This document shows, piece by piece, positions 48,762-57,388 of a DNA stretch of 64,000 nucleotides. The DNA lies in assembly GCA_016235165.1 (NCBI GenBank), contig JACRLX010000001.1, positions 62,001-126,000 of the forward strand, in the 5' to 3' direction. The position numbers and the translations under genes are program-made. Within the stretch, counting starts at the first letter, position 1, and each line of letters starts with the position of its first letter. Under the pieces are notes generated by a model. That model saw only the letters and a program-made list of their open reading frames with translations. It was not told where the DNA came from and did not search any database. This DNA comes from Rhodocyclales bacterium. Lineage in GTDB: Bacteria > Pseudomonadota > Gammaproteobacteria > Burkholderiales > Rhodocyclaceae.

Positions 48762-49493
48762 TCAAGGCTTGCGCCGCGCGTCACTGCGCAGCATGCGCGT
48801 CAGGTTCTGGCGCACGTAGCCGATGTGATTGGCGGCGGCCGCCAGCGCCTGCGTTGCATCGCCCGTCTCGATGGCGCGCCACACCGCGCGATGCTGGGCC
48901 AGCAAAGCTTCCCTGGCGGCCGACACCTGCATCAGTTCGGAGAGGTTGCGGCGCAGGTTGTCGCGCATCAGGCGCAGCAGGCTCGCCGTCAGGTGGCCGA
49001 CGATGACGTTGTGCGAGGCTTCGGCGATGGCCTGGTGAAAGGCCAGATCGCTATCGACCTGACTGTCCAGGTCATTCCCGGCAAACGCCGCCTCCAACTG
49101 CTCCAGGCAAAGCCGGACGCGCTCGCGATCGGCAGCGGTAGCCCTCAGGGCGGCGCACTCGGCGGCCCTGCCCTCCAGCATGTGGCGAAACTCCAGCATG
49201 TCCTCATGCACCGCGGGATGGTCGCGCAGGATTTCTTCCCAAGGATTGCCAAAGCTCGCATCCAGGCGATCGGTGACAAAGGTGCCGCCGCCCTGGCGGC
49301 TTTCCAGCAGGCCGCGCGCCACCAGCTTCTGGATCGCTTCGCGCAGGGAGGCGCGCGACACCCCGAGCTGCGCCGACAGTTCGCGCTCTGCCGGCAGCCG
49401 GTCGGCCGGCTTCAGGCGGCCTTCCAGCACACGCTGTTCGATTTCCCGCGCAACCACGTCGGCCAGTCGCGGGGCGGTCATTTTTGTATCCAT
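48762..49493 (-). CDS. FadR-type GntR repressor of the TRAP operon
   Basis: The product has 243 residues. The N-terminal winged HTH (LPAERELSAQLGVSRASLREAI, about 33-54) is followed by an FCD ligand-binding domain with the metal-binding pattern FRHMLEG, DLAFHQAI and HRAVWRAI. Similar to LldR/PdhR-like regulators of lactate and pyruvate genes. Two palindromic TGGTCTGACCA sites in the divergent intergenic region are its likely operators. Repression would be relieved by the transported acid. Confidence 0.9.
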   Translation of the reverse strand: MDTKMTAPRLADVVAREIEQRVLEGRLKPADRLPAERELSAQLGVSRASLREAIQKLVARGLLESRQGGGTFVTDRLDASFGNPWEEILRDHPAVHEDMLEFRHMLEGRAAECAALRATAADRERVRLCLEQLEAAFAGNDLDSQVDSDLAFHQAIAEASHNVIVGHLTASLLRLMRDNLRRNLSELMQVSAAREALLAQHRAVWRAIETGDATQALAAAANHIGYVRQNLTRMLRSDARRKP

Positions 49494-49510
49494 GCAGAAA
49501 AATATAGCAT

Positions 49511-49521
49511 TGGTCTGACCA
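49511..49521. promoter_or_regulatory. GntR operator 1
   Basis: TGGTCTGACCA is a perfect palindrome around one base and fits the FadR-family consensus TGGT-N3-ACCA. It lies 18 bases upstream of the gntR start, a position for autorepression. The identical site lies 98 bases away. Confidence 0.8.
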
Positions 49522-49568
49522 TAAGATCAACCCGGAAAATTATCATTTGCGTTTCTTGTTAACATCTA

Positions 49569-49597
49569 TTGACAGTGGCACAGGCGGCCTTTACCAT
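49569..49597 (+). promoter_or_regulatory. Sigma-70 promoter of the TRAP operon
   Basis: Consensus -35 TTGACA (49569-49574), 17-base spacer, and -10 TACCAT (49592-49597). Operator 2 begins 12 bases after the -10, across the expected start site, so repressor binding would block transcription. The leader to dctQ is over 200 bases long and I see no gene in it. Confidence 0.7.
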
Positions 49598-49608
49598 TTC
49601 ACCATTTT

Positions 49609-49619
49609 TGGTCTGACCA
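49609..49619. promoter_or_regulatory. GntR operator 2
   Basis: The second exact copy of TGGTCTGACCA, lying just past the TRAP promoter -10. Two identical sites spaced 98 bases apart could support cooperative binding or a small loop and control both divergent units. Confidence 0.8.
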
Positions 49620-49831
49620 TTGATCCACGCCAAGGGAACCCAAGAATCGTCGCCTGAGCTTCAGGCGATTCGAGGGGCGCACAGGTGCCACACTGACAAC
49701 GTCAAGGAGAAGTTCTTGAATCAACGACTGTTGAAAGCTCGGGTTAAGATGCCGCCAAAACAGAACCGCAGCGCGCAAGGTCATGTGCGGCACGACCGGC
49801 GCGCCGATAATGCAATAGTGGAGGTCCGCGC

Positions 49832-50488
49832 ATGAACGCGATGCTCAAAATGTCGCAACTGATCGACGGCCTGAATGAGCGCATCGGCCGCAACCTGATG
49901 TGGCTGGTTCTCGCCGCGGTCGTCATCTCGGCGGTCAACGCCATGGTGCGCAAGGCCTTCGACACCAGTTCGAATGCCTTTCTCGAAATCCAGTGGTATC
50001 TGTTCGCCGGCTTCGTCCTGCTCGGTTCGGCCTACACCATGCTGCGCCAGGGGCACGTCAAGATCGACGTGATCCTCGGCCACTTTTCCAAGCGCACCCA
50101 GATCCTGGTCGAGTGTTTCGGCATCGTCTGCTTCCTGATGCCCTTCGTGTTCAAGGTCATTACGCTGGTCTGGCCGCTGGTGGCCCGCGCCTACGACAGC
50201 GGTGAAATGTCGCAAAACGCCGGCGGCCTGATCCGCTGGCCAGTGTATGCCCTGGTGCCGGTCGGCTTCGCCCTGCTCGGCCTGCAGGGCCTCTCCGAGC
50301 TGGTCAAGCGCCTCGCCTTCCTCACCGGCGCAGGCCCCGATCCGACGCACCCGGTGAAGACCAAGACCGCCGAGGAGGAACTCGCCGAGGAAATCAAGAA
50401 ACACCAGGTCGCCCCGGAAGTGATCAATCGCGTCGAGGATTCACTCGACATGCATCGGGATCAGACCAGGAACGGGAGCGCCAAATGA
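49832..50488 (+). CDS. dctQ: TRAP transporter small permease (DctQ-type)
   Basis: The product has 218 residues from ATG 49832 with a strong GGAGGT ribosome site. Four membrane spans in the first 155 residues (for example near 24-40, 55-70, 92-110 and 140-160) as in DctQ proteins, then a charged cytoplasmic tail of about 50 residues (TAEEELAEEIKKH) that is longer than usual. It works with the large permease and overlaps it by 4 bases. Confidence 0.9.
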   Translation: MNAMLKMSQLIDGLNERIGRNLMWLVLAAVVISAVNAMVRKAFDTSSNAFLEIQWYLFAGFVLLGSAYTMLRQGHVKIDVILGHFSKRTQILVECFGIVCFLMPFVFKVITLVWPLVARAYDSGEMSQNAGGLIRWPVYALVPVGFALLGLQGLSELVKRLAFLTGAGPDPTHPVKTKTAEEELAEEIKKHQVAPEVINRVEDSLDMHRDQTRNGSAK

Positions 50489-52248
50489 TCGAGTTCCTGC
50501 AGCACAACATGGCGCCGATCATGTTCGGCGGCCTGATCGTGTTCCTCCTGATGGGCTATTCGGTATCGTTCTCGCTGGCCGCCTGCGGCCTGTTCTTCGG
50601 CTGGCTTGGCGTCGAGCTCGGCCTGTTGCCGCAATCGCTGCTCGCCGCGCTGCCCTTGCGCATCTTCGGCATCATGCAGAACGACACGCTGCTGGCGATC
50701 CCCTTCTTTACCTTCATGGGCCTGATCCTCGAGCGCTCGGGCATGGCCGAGGACCTGCTCGACACCATCGGCCAGCTGTTCGGGCCGATTCGCGGCGGCC
50801 TCGCCTACGCGGTGATTTTCGTCGGCGCCATGCTCGCCGCGACCACCGGCGTGGTGGCGGCCTCGGTGATCTCGATGGGCCTGATCTCGCTGCCAATCAT
50901 GCTGCGCTACGGCTATGACCGGCGCATCGCCTCGGGCGTGATCGCCGCCTCGGGCACCCTGGCGCAGATCATCCCGCCCTCGCTGGTGCTGATCGTGATC
51001 GCCGACCAGCTCGGCCGCAGCGTCGGCGACCTCTACGCCGGCGCCTTCATTCCCGGCTTCGTGCTCACCGCGCTCTATGCCGGCTGGGTGTTCGTGGTCA
51101 GCATCTTCAGGCCGGCCTTCGTGCCGGCCCTGCCGCTCGAAGCGCGCACCATCCGCGAGGACGACGGCAGCGCCGGCCTCAAGTCGGTGCTGGCGCTGGT
51201 GCTTGTCTCCGCGGGCGCCGCGGTTGCCTTCGCCCGGACGCGCCCGGCCGAGACGCCGACCGACGAGCTGATCGTGGTTTCGATGTGCGTCGGCGTCGGC
51301 ATCGCCTTCGCCCTGGCGGTGCTCAACAAGCTCACCAAGCTCGGCCTGCTCTCGCGCATGGCCGAGCGCGTGACCTTCGTCCTGATCCCGCCGCTGGCCC
51401 TGATCTTCCTGGTGCTGGGCACCATCTTCCTCGGCATCGCTACGCCGACCGAAGGTGGCGCGATGGGTGCCGTCGGCGCCCTGATCATGGCCATCTCGCG
51501 CCGCCGCCTGAGCATGGCGCTGCTCAAGCAGGCGATGGACTCAACCATGAAACTGTCCTGCTTCGTGGTCTTCATCCTGCTCGGCGCCACGGTGTTCAGC
51601 CTGACCTTCCAGGCGGTGGACGGCTCGATCTGGGTCGAGCACCTGCTGACCAGCCTGCCCGGCGGCCAGATCGGCTTCCTGATCGTGGTGAACTTGCTGG
51701 TATTTTTCCTCGCCTTCTTTCTCGACTTCTTCGAGCTGGCCTTCATCGTCGTGCCGCTGCTGGGCCCGGTGGCGGAGAAGCTCGGTATCGACCTGGTCTG
51801 GTTCGGTGTGGTGCTGGCGGTCAACATGCAGACTTCCTTCATGCACCCGCCCTTCGGCTTCGCGCTGTTCTACCTGCGCAGCGTGGCGCCGCACAACGAG
51901 TACGTCGACCGCCTGACCAAGAAGGCCATCGCGCCGGTGACCACGGGACAGATCTACTGGGGCGCAGTGCCATTCGTGGTGATCCAGGTGATCATGGTCG
52001 CCTTGGTGATCGCCTTCCCGCAGTTGGTTACGGGCAGCGTCGACAAGACGCCCAAGGCCGATGTGCAGAATATCCAGCTCGAAGTACCGCCGGCGCCAAG
52101 TCAGGATCTCGCGCCGCCCGCTGGCGCCGACGCCAAGGCCGGCGCCGACAAGTCCGATGAAGCGGAATCCGACGCGGCAAAGGAGGAGGAGGAAGAGGAA
52201 GATCCGGCCAAGGCGCTCGAGCGCGCGATCAAGCAGGGCAAGAAGTAG
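50485..52248 (+). CDS. dctM: TRAP transporter large permease (DctM-type)
   Basis: The product has 587 residues. About twelve or more membrane spans, with FATPTEGGAMGAVGAL-like (IATPTEGGAMGAVGA) family motif and the GASGTLAQIIPPS-like segment. It moves the substrate with sodium. The last 70 residues form an acidic tail with a run of Glu (about 567-575), which is unusual for DctM. Part of the dctQ-dctM-dctP operon. Confidence 0.93.
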   Translation: MIEFLQHNMAPIMFGGLIVFLLMGYSVSFSLAACGLFFGWLGVELGLLPQSLLAALPLRIFGIMQNDTLLAIPFFTFMGLILERSGMAEDLLDTIGQLFGPIRGGLAYAVIFVGAMLAATTGVVAASVISMGLISLPIMLRYGYDRRIASGVIAASGTLAQIIPPSLVLIVIADQLGRSVGDLYAGAFIPGFVLTALYAGWVFVVSIFRPAFVPALPLEARTIREDDGSAGLKSVLALVLVSAGAAVAFARTRPAETPTDELIVVSMCVGVGIAFALAVLNKLTKLGLLSRMAERVTFVLIPPLALIFLVLGTIFLGIATPTEGGAMGAVGALIMAISRRRLSMALLKQAMDSTMKLSCFVVFILLGATVFSLTFQAVDGSIWVEHLLTSLPGGQIGFLIVVNLLVFFLAFFLDFFELAFIVVPLLGPVAEKLGIDLVWFGVVLAVNMQTSFMHPPFGFALFYLRSVAPHNEYVDRLTKKAIAPVTTGQIYWGAVPFVVIQVIMVALVIAFPQLVTGSVDKTPKADVQNIQLEVPPAPSQDLAPPAGADAKAGADKSDEAESDAAKEEEEEEDPAKALERAIKQGKK

Positions 52249-52319
52249 CTGGTGTAGGATGCGGCACGCCTTCTTCGGCGCTGCCGAATGTGTTGGACAA
52301 CAATCGAGGAGATTCATAC

Positions 52320-53438
52320 ATGGAACGTCGCAAGTTTCTGCAGAACGCCGGCATCGCCGGAATCCTGGCCGCCGGCGCGGCGCCTGCCGTGCATGCCCAG
52401 CAGGCCAACATCCGCTGGCGCCTGGCATCGAGCTTCCCCAAGGCGCTCGACACCATTTTCGGCGCTGCCGACGTGTTTTCCAAGACCGTCGCCGAGGCCA
52501 CTGGCGGCAAGTTCACAATTTCGGTGCACGCCGGTGGCGAGTTGATGCCCCCCTTCGGCGTGGTCGACGGCGTGCAGCAGGGCACTGTCGAATGCGCACA
52601 CACCGCGCCCTATTACTTCTTCGGCAAGGACGACACCTTCGCCATCGACTGTGCGATTCCCTTCGGCCTCAACAGCCGCCAGATGACGGCCTGGATGTAC
52701 GAAGGCAACGGCCTGAAGCTGCTGCGCGAGTTCTACAAGCAGTACAACATCGTGAACTTCCCGATGGGCAACACCGGCGCCCAAATGGGCGGCTGGTACC
52801 GCAAGGAGATCAAGACCCTGGCCGACATCAAGGGCCTCAAGATGCGCATCGGCGGCTTCGGCGGCAAGGTGCTGTCGGCCATCGGCGGAGTGCCGCAGAA
52901 CATCCCCGGCGGCGAAATCTACCAGGCGCTGGAAAAGGGCACCATCGATGCCACCGAGTGGGTCGGTCCCTATGACGACGAGAAGCTGGGCTTCTACAAG
53001 GTGGCCAAGCACTACTATTACCCCGGCTGGTGGGAAGGCGGCCCGCAGCTCTCGCTCTACGTCAACCAGAAGGCATGGGACGCGCTGCCCAAGGACTACC
53101 AGGCCATCGTCGCCGCGGCGGCCTCGCAGGCCCACGTCGACATGCAGGCTAAATACGACGCAAAGAACCCGGCGGCCCTGAAGCGCCTGGTCGCCGCCGG
53201 CGCCAAGCTGGCGGTGTTCGACAAGACCATCCTAATGGCCGCCCACGACGCCGCGATGCAGCTGTATTCCGACCTGTCGGCGAAGAACCCGAACTGGAAG
53301 AAGGTCTACGAGGACTACGCCGCCTTCCGCGACGAGCAGCACCTCTGGTTCCGCTTTGCCGAAGCCGGTTTCGACAACTTCATGCAGAGCGGCCGCTTCG
53401 CCAAGGGCAAGGCCGCCGCCGCGCCGAAGAAGAAATAG
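52320..53438 (+). CDS. dctP: TRAP transporter substrate-binding protein (DctP/TakP-like)
   Basis: The product has 372 residues from ATG 52320 (GAGGAG upstream). A Tat-type signal ERRKFLQNAG leads to cleavage near AVHAQ. The periplasmic binding domain resembles TakP-type proteins for 2-oxo- or 2-hydroxy-monocarboxylates (MGNTGAQMGGWYRKEI, PGWWEGGPQLSLYVN). The substrate is inferred; a LldR/PdhR-like regulator and adjacent CoA-transferase agree with a small carboxylic acid. A strong terminator follows. Confidence 0.9.
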   Translation: MERRKFLQNAGIAGILAAGAAPAVHAQQANIRWRLASSFPKALDTIFGAADVFSKTVAEATGGKFTISVHAGGELMPPFGVVDGVQQGTVECAHTAPYYFFGKDDTFAIDCAIPFGLNSRQMTAWMYEGNGLKLLREFYKQYNIVNFPMGNTGAQMGGWYRKEIKTLADIKGLKMRIGGFGGKVLSAIGGVPQNIPGGEIYQALEKGTIDATEWVGPYDDEKLGFYKVAKHYYYPGWWEGGPQLSLYVNQKAWDALPKDYQAIVAAAASQAHVDMQAKYDAKNPAALKRLVAAGAKLAVFDKTILMAAHDAAMQLYSDLSAKNPNWKKVYEDYAAFRDEQHLWFRFAEAGFDNFMQSGRFAKGKAAAAPKKK

Positions 53439-53458
53439 CTCCGCGACCACGTCCCGGC

Positions 53459-53490
53459 AAGGCCCCGCCACGGCGGGGCCTTGTTTTTTC
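53459..53490 (+). terminator. Intrinsic terminator of the TRAP operon
   Basis: An 11-bp perfect GC-rich stem (AAGGCCCCGCC and GGCGGGGCCTT) with a tiny loop is followed by TTGTTTTTTC. It starts 20 bases past the dctP stop. This is the clearest rho-independent terminator in the window. Confidence 0.93.
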
Positions 53491-53599
53491 TCCCGACATC
53501 CCTCACGGGCGCGCGACCTGACGCTGGTCCATGCCGCCGGGCAGGGAGCGCAGCCGAGGCGAGGCCAAGGCCCATCCGCAAACCGGGCCAGGCGGCGGC

Positions 53600-55927
53600 C
53601 TATGCCCTGCTCTGGATTTCCTCGATGAAGCCCTGCATGCCGGTGGTAATGTTGCCGGCATTGCCCTCGTCGGTGTCGATATGCATGGCGAGGCGGAAGT
53701 TCGGATTGACCCGCACCACCACGTCGCCATAGGTCACCTCGCGCTCGCCTTCGATGCGCACGCGCACCACGTAGCGGTCGCGCAGGCGCAGGCGCATGGC
53801 GTCTTCAGGCGACATGTGGATATGGCGATGCGCGCAGATCACGCCGCGTTCGAGCTGGGTGCTGCCGGCCGGGCCTTCCAGCCGTATGCCGGGCGTATTG
53901 GCCAGATCGCCGGATTCACGGATCGGCGGCTGCACGCCGAGCTTGAATTGCTCGGTCATGGCGATTTCGACCTGGCTTTCCTTGCGCGTCGGGCCAAGCA
54001 CGCGCACATTGGCGATGCGTCCCTTGGGGCCGACCAAGTCGACTTTTTCGGCGCAGGCAAACTGGCCGGGCTGCGACAGTTCGTGCTCGGGCGTCAGCTG
54101 GTGGCCGGGGCCAAATAGCTTGTCCACGTCGGCCTGGGCCAGATGCACGTGGTGGGCGGAAACTTCGATCGGAATCGGCGAGGCGGCTTCGTCGCGTATC
54201 GCCAGGGTGATCTGGTTGCGCTCGATGGCCCGCAGCGCCTCCCAGGCCAGCAGGCGCTCGTCATTGTTGGCGACGACGATGATCACGACCGGCGAGTCGT
54301 CGGCCGAGATCACCGCATAGTCGCGCAGCTCGGCCAGATTGCGGTTCTTATCCTCGTCTAGCTTGATGCCCATGTAGGCCAGGCCCTGGCAAGCCAGGCT
54401 GCGCACCGCGGAACTGGTCTCGCCGATGTCGCCGGTAAAGGCCAGTACGCTGACCCCGCCCATCGCCGCGACATAGGCGCCGATGTTCTTGCGGACCTGG
54501 TAGCAAAAGGCCTTGTGCGCCAGCAGTGCGCGATGGTGGCCGTCGGCGGCGGCAGCCTCGATTTCATGGATGTCGCTGGAAATGCCCGAGATGCCTTTGA
54601 GGCCGCTTTCGGAATTGATCAGCGTGTTGAGCTCGTCCGGTCCCAGCTTGTAACGGTCCATGAGCTGGATCATGATCGCCGGATCGAGGCTGCCGGATCG
54701 GCTGGGCATGATCAGGCCGTCCGAGGGCGTCATGCCCATGGTGGTATCCACCGAGCGGCCATGGTCGATGGCGCAGATCGAGGCGCCGACGCCCAGATGG
54801 CAGGAAATGATTTCCAGCTCGCCCAGCGGTCGCTTGACCACCTCCGCCGCCTTCAGGGAGACATAGCGGTGGGAAGTGCCGTGGAAACCGTAGCGGCGGA
54901 TACCTTCCTTCTTGTACCAATCGTAAGGCAATCCATACAGGTAGGCGTAGGTCGGCAGCGTCTGGTGAAAGGCGGTATCGAACACGGCGACGTGCGGCAC
55001 GCCGGGAAAGAACTTGATCGCCTCGCGCATGCCTTCGAGGTTGTGCGGATTGTGCAGCGGCGCCAGCACGGCCAGCGCCTCGATGTCGGCCAGCACCTGC
55101 GGCGTGATCACCGTGGCACTCGAAAACTTGCTGCCACCATGCACCACACGGTGGCCGACGGCGATCACGTCGAGTGGCGTGAACAAAAAACTGTTGTCGA
55201 GTTCCAGCATGGACTCGAACAGAACGTGGAAGAATTCGCTGATCGCGAAGGCGGGCCGTTCGCGGCGATGGACCTGACCGGCTGCGGTCATGGTGATATG
55301 CACCGACTCGCAGTCGGCGCAATCGACCACGCCATGCACGTCCAGCGCCTCGTTGTGGGTGTCGTAGATGCCGAAGCGGATCTGGCTGAGGCCGGCGTTG
55401 AGCGAGAGGATCTTGCCGTGCACCTCTTTCTTCAGGCTCAAGGCATAGGGATCGTCGGACTGCGCCAGGGCGCGCGCGCGCAACTGGCTGCTGGTGACAT
55501 CGACCGCCTGCGCCCGCGCCCGGTCGGCAAGCAGCTTGGAAAGATAGAGGATGGCCTTGGGATTGATCAGGATGTGGCTGCTGACCAGGTCCTGCGGAAT
55601 CAGCAGCACCAGGCAACGGTTGCCGGCAATGACATCGGCAACCGTGCGGTCGCCGGTCAGCACCGACATCTCGCCGAACACGTCGCCAGCCTCGATGGCG
55701 TTGATGACGATGCGGCCGCCGGTATTGTCGGCGATCGAGATCTCGCCATGGCCATCGATCAGGACGCCGATGAAGCGGCCTTCCTCGCCGCACTGGATGA
55801 TCGATTCGTTGCCTTCGTAGGTGCGCAGCTCGGAGCCATCGGCGATGGATTCAACGCTGCCCTCGCCGAAACTCTCGAACAGCGGCACCTGTTTGAGCAG
55901 GAAGGGGATCAGGTCTTCTTGGGTCAT
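53600..55927 (-). CDS. cNMP-binding - acetate kinase - PduL phosphotransacylase fusion
   Basis: The protein has 775 residues. A cyclic-nucleotide-binding/CRP-like domain (about 1-145; GDVFGEMSVLTGDRTVADV) precedes an acetate/propionate kinase (about 170-570) that retains the catalytic arginine in GHRVVHGG, the histidine in FHGTSH, R410 and E503 in DIGET. RSGSLDP replaces the usual RSGDLDP, and LNAGLSQIRF replaces LNAGSSSLKF. The C-terminal PduL-type phosphotransacylase (about 580-770) has metal-binding HHVH (592-595) and HRHIH (700-704). It would convert acyl-CoA to carboxylate plus ATP in one polypeptide, perhaps controlled by cAMP or c-di-GMP. Confidence 0.88.
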   Translation of the reverse strand: MTQEDLIPFLLKQVPLFESFGEGSVESIADGSELRTYEGNESIIQCGEEGRFIGVLIDGHGEISIADNTGGRIVINAIEAGDVFGEMSVLTGDRTVADVIAGNRCLVLLIPQDLVSSHILINPKAILYLSKLLADRARAQAVDVTSSQLRARALAQSDDPYALSLKKEVHGKILSLNAGLSQIRFGIYDTHNEALDVHGVVDCADCESVHITMTAAGQVHRRERPAFAISEFFHVLFESMLELDNSFLFTPLDVIAVGHRVVHGGSKFSSATVITPQVLADIEALAVLAPLHNPHNLEGMREAIKFFPGVPHVAVFDTAFHQTLPTYAYLYGLPYDWYKKEGIRRYGFHGTSHRYVSLKAAEVVKRPLGELEIISCHLGVGASICAIDHGRSVDTTMGMTPSDGLIMPSRSGSLDPAIMIQLMDRYKLGPDELNTLINSESGLKGISGISSDIHEIEAAAADGHHRALLAHKAFCYQVRKNIGAYVAAMGGVSVLAFTGDIGETSSAVRSLACQGLAYMGIKLDEDKNRNLAELRDYAVISADDSPVVIIVVANNDERLLAWEALRAIERNQITLAIRDEAASPIPIEVSAHHVHLAQADVDKLFGPGHQLTPEHELSQPGQFACAEKVDLVGPKGRIANVRVLGPTRKESQVEIAMTEQFKLGVQPPIRESGDLANTPGIRLEGPAGSTQLERGVICAHRHIHMSPEDAMRLRLRDRYVVRVRIEGEREVTYGDVVVRVNPNFRLAMHIDTDEGNAGNITTGMQGFIEEIQSRA

Positions 55928-56051
55928 GATGGTCGTCGGGGGCTATACGGGAGCATTTGAAGATCATTATATTGCTGCATTGCACAAACATTAGAGCCTG
56001 ATCTCGCTTCTGCGACAAATACCGAGGCCGCCGGGCGGCGAACCGACGCGG

Positions 56052-57185
56052 TCAGGCGCGCAAACGCCAAAGCGAGGTGATCTCCCTGGCTCGCGCGGCA
56101 TGAAGTGCATCGTTGCCGTCCGCGGCGCGCGGATGACCGGGGCGGGCATCCAGCCGCCCGGCCACCGTCAGCCTGGCGGCGGCGAACGCCGACAGCAGAT
56201 CGGCGCGGGTACGCATGCCAAGCAGTTCGGCGAGATCGGACAGGATCAGCCAGCCCTCCCCACCCGCTGCCAGGTGCGCCGCCAACCCATTGAGGAAGCC
56301 GCGCAGCATGCGGCTGCCGGGATCGTACACCGCACGCTCCAGCGGCGTGCCTGGCTTGCCCGGCAACCAGGGCGGGTTGCAGACGACGAGATTCGCCTGT
56401 CCGGGCGGGTAAAGATCGGCGGCCACCACCTGCACACGGTCGTCCAGATGCAGGCGGGCGATGTTTTCCCTGGCACAGTCCAGCGCCCGCGAATCGCAGT
56501 CGGTAGCAATCAGTTCGCCGACGCCCCGTCGCGCCAGCACCGCCGCCAGCACGCCCGTGCCGGTACCGACGTCGAAGGCCCGTTTGCAGCCGGCGGGCAG
56601 CGGCGCCGTGGCCAGCAGCTCGACATATTCGCCGCGCACCGGGGCGAAAACGCCGTAATGGGGATGGATTCGCGCCGCCAAAGCCGGCACTGCAATGCCC
56701 TTGCGGCGCCACTCGTGAGCCCCGATGATCCCCAGCAGTTCGCGCAAGGAGGCCACATAGGCTTCCCCCACCATGCCGTGCGCCTCGCGACAGGCCGCCG
56801 CCACGTTCGGCGCGCGGCGCAGCGGCAGGCCATGGTCGGCATCGAAGGGCAGCAGGAGCATGCCCAGCGTCCGCGCGCGTTGCGCCCGAGCCAGGCGGTA
56901 GCGATGGAAGCCCTCCGGCGTCGTCACCGCTTCGGGCTTGGCCCTGGCGGCCCGGCGCTCGATGCGGCGCGCGATGGCTTGCAGCAATTGGCGCGCGTTC
57001 TGGAAATCGCCGCGCCACAATAGCGCGCTGCCTTCCGACACCAGACGGAAGGCCACATCCGCCGCCATGCCATCGTCGGCGACCACAACGCGACGCGGCG
57101 GCGGCGTACCGGCCAGAGATCGCCAGCAGGCATGGCGATACTCGCCGCCCTCCTCCCATTCGATCAGGACAGGGGCTTCGCTCAT
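56052..57185 (-). CDS. Class I SAM-dependent methyltransferase (NPPW type)
   Basis: The product has 377 residues from ATG 57185. The SAM-binding motif AFDVGTGTGVLAAVLARRG lies in the middle and the N-methyltransferase motif NPPW at 270-273 (VVCNPPWLPGKP), as in enzymes that modify the amide or amino group of glutamine or nucleic-acid bases (PrmC, RsmC, RlmG groups). The N-terminal 190 residues are a separate domain with no clear signature. The exact substrate is not assigned. Confidence 0.8.
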   Translation of the reverse strand: MSEAPVLIEWEEGGEYRHACWRSLAGTPPPRRVVVADDGMAADVAFRLVSEGSALLWRGDFQNARQLLQAIARRIERRAARAKPEAVTTPEGFHRYRLARAQRARTLGMLLLPFDADHGLPLRRAPNVAAACREAHGMVGEAYVASLRELLGIIGAHEWRRKGIAVPALAARIHPHYGVFAPVRGEYVELLATAPLPAGCKRAFDVGTGTGVLAAVLARRGVGELIATDCDSRALDCARENIARLHLDDRVQVVAADLYPPGQANLVVCNPPWLPGKPGTPLERAVYDPGSRMLRGFLNGLAAHLAAGGEGWLILSDLAELLGMRTRADLLSAFAAARLTVAGRLDARPGHPRAADGNDALHAARAREITSLWRLRA

Positions 57186-57388
57186 AAGGCGATCCGTTTC
57201 CGGCTCGGTTTTCGATATGTCATGGCACAGGCTGGCTGCATGCGGAACAGGCGATGCTACGCGGCCACGGCATTGCTGTAAATTCGAACACGCCCCGAAT
57301 CGCCGTATCGTCGGCGCCGACTTTCGGCCTCGTCGAACCGGCATGCCTCTTGGGGTAAAGTTCCTCCCCCCGCCCAGCCGCCCCGCCC

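Noticed and set aside
49620-49835. A 71-codon plus-strand frame in the TRAP leader
   Set aside because: It overlaps the dctQ start, lacks a ribosome site and has no recognisable features; treated as 5' leader.
54515-55960. A 481-codon plus-strand frame opposite the acetate kinase fusion
   Set aside because: Shadow of a well supported gene; no motif in the translated product.
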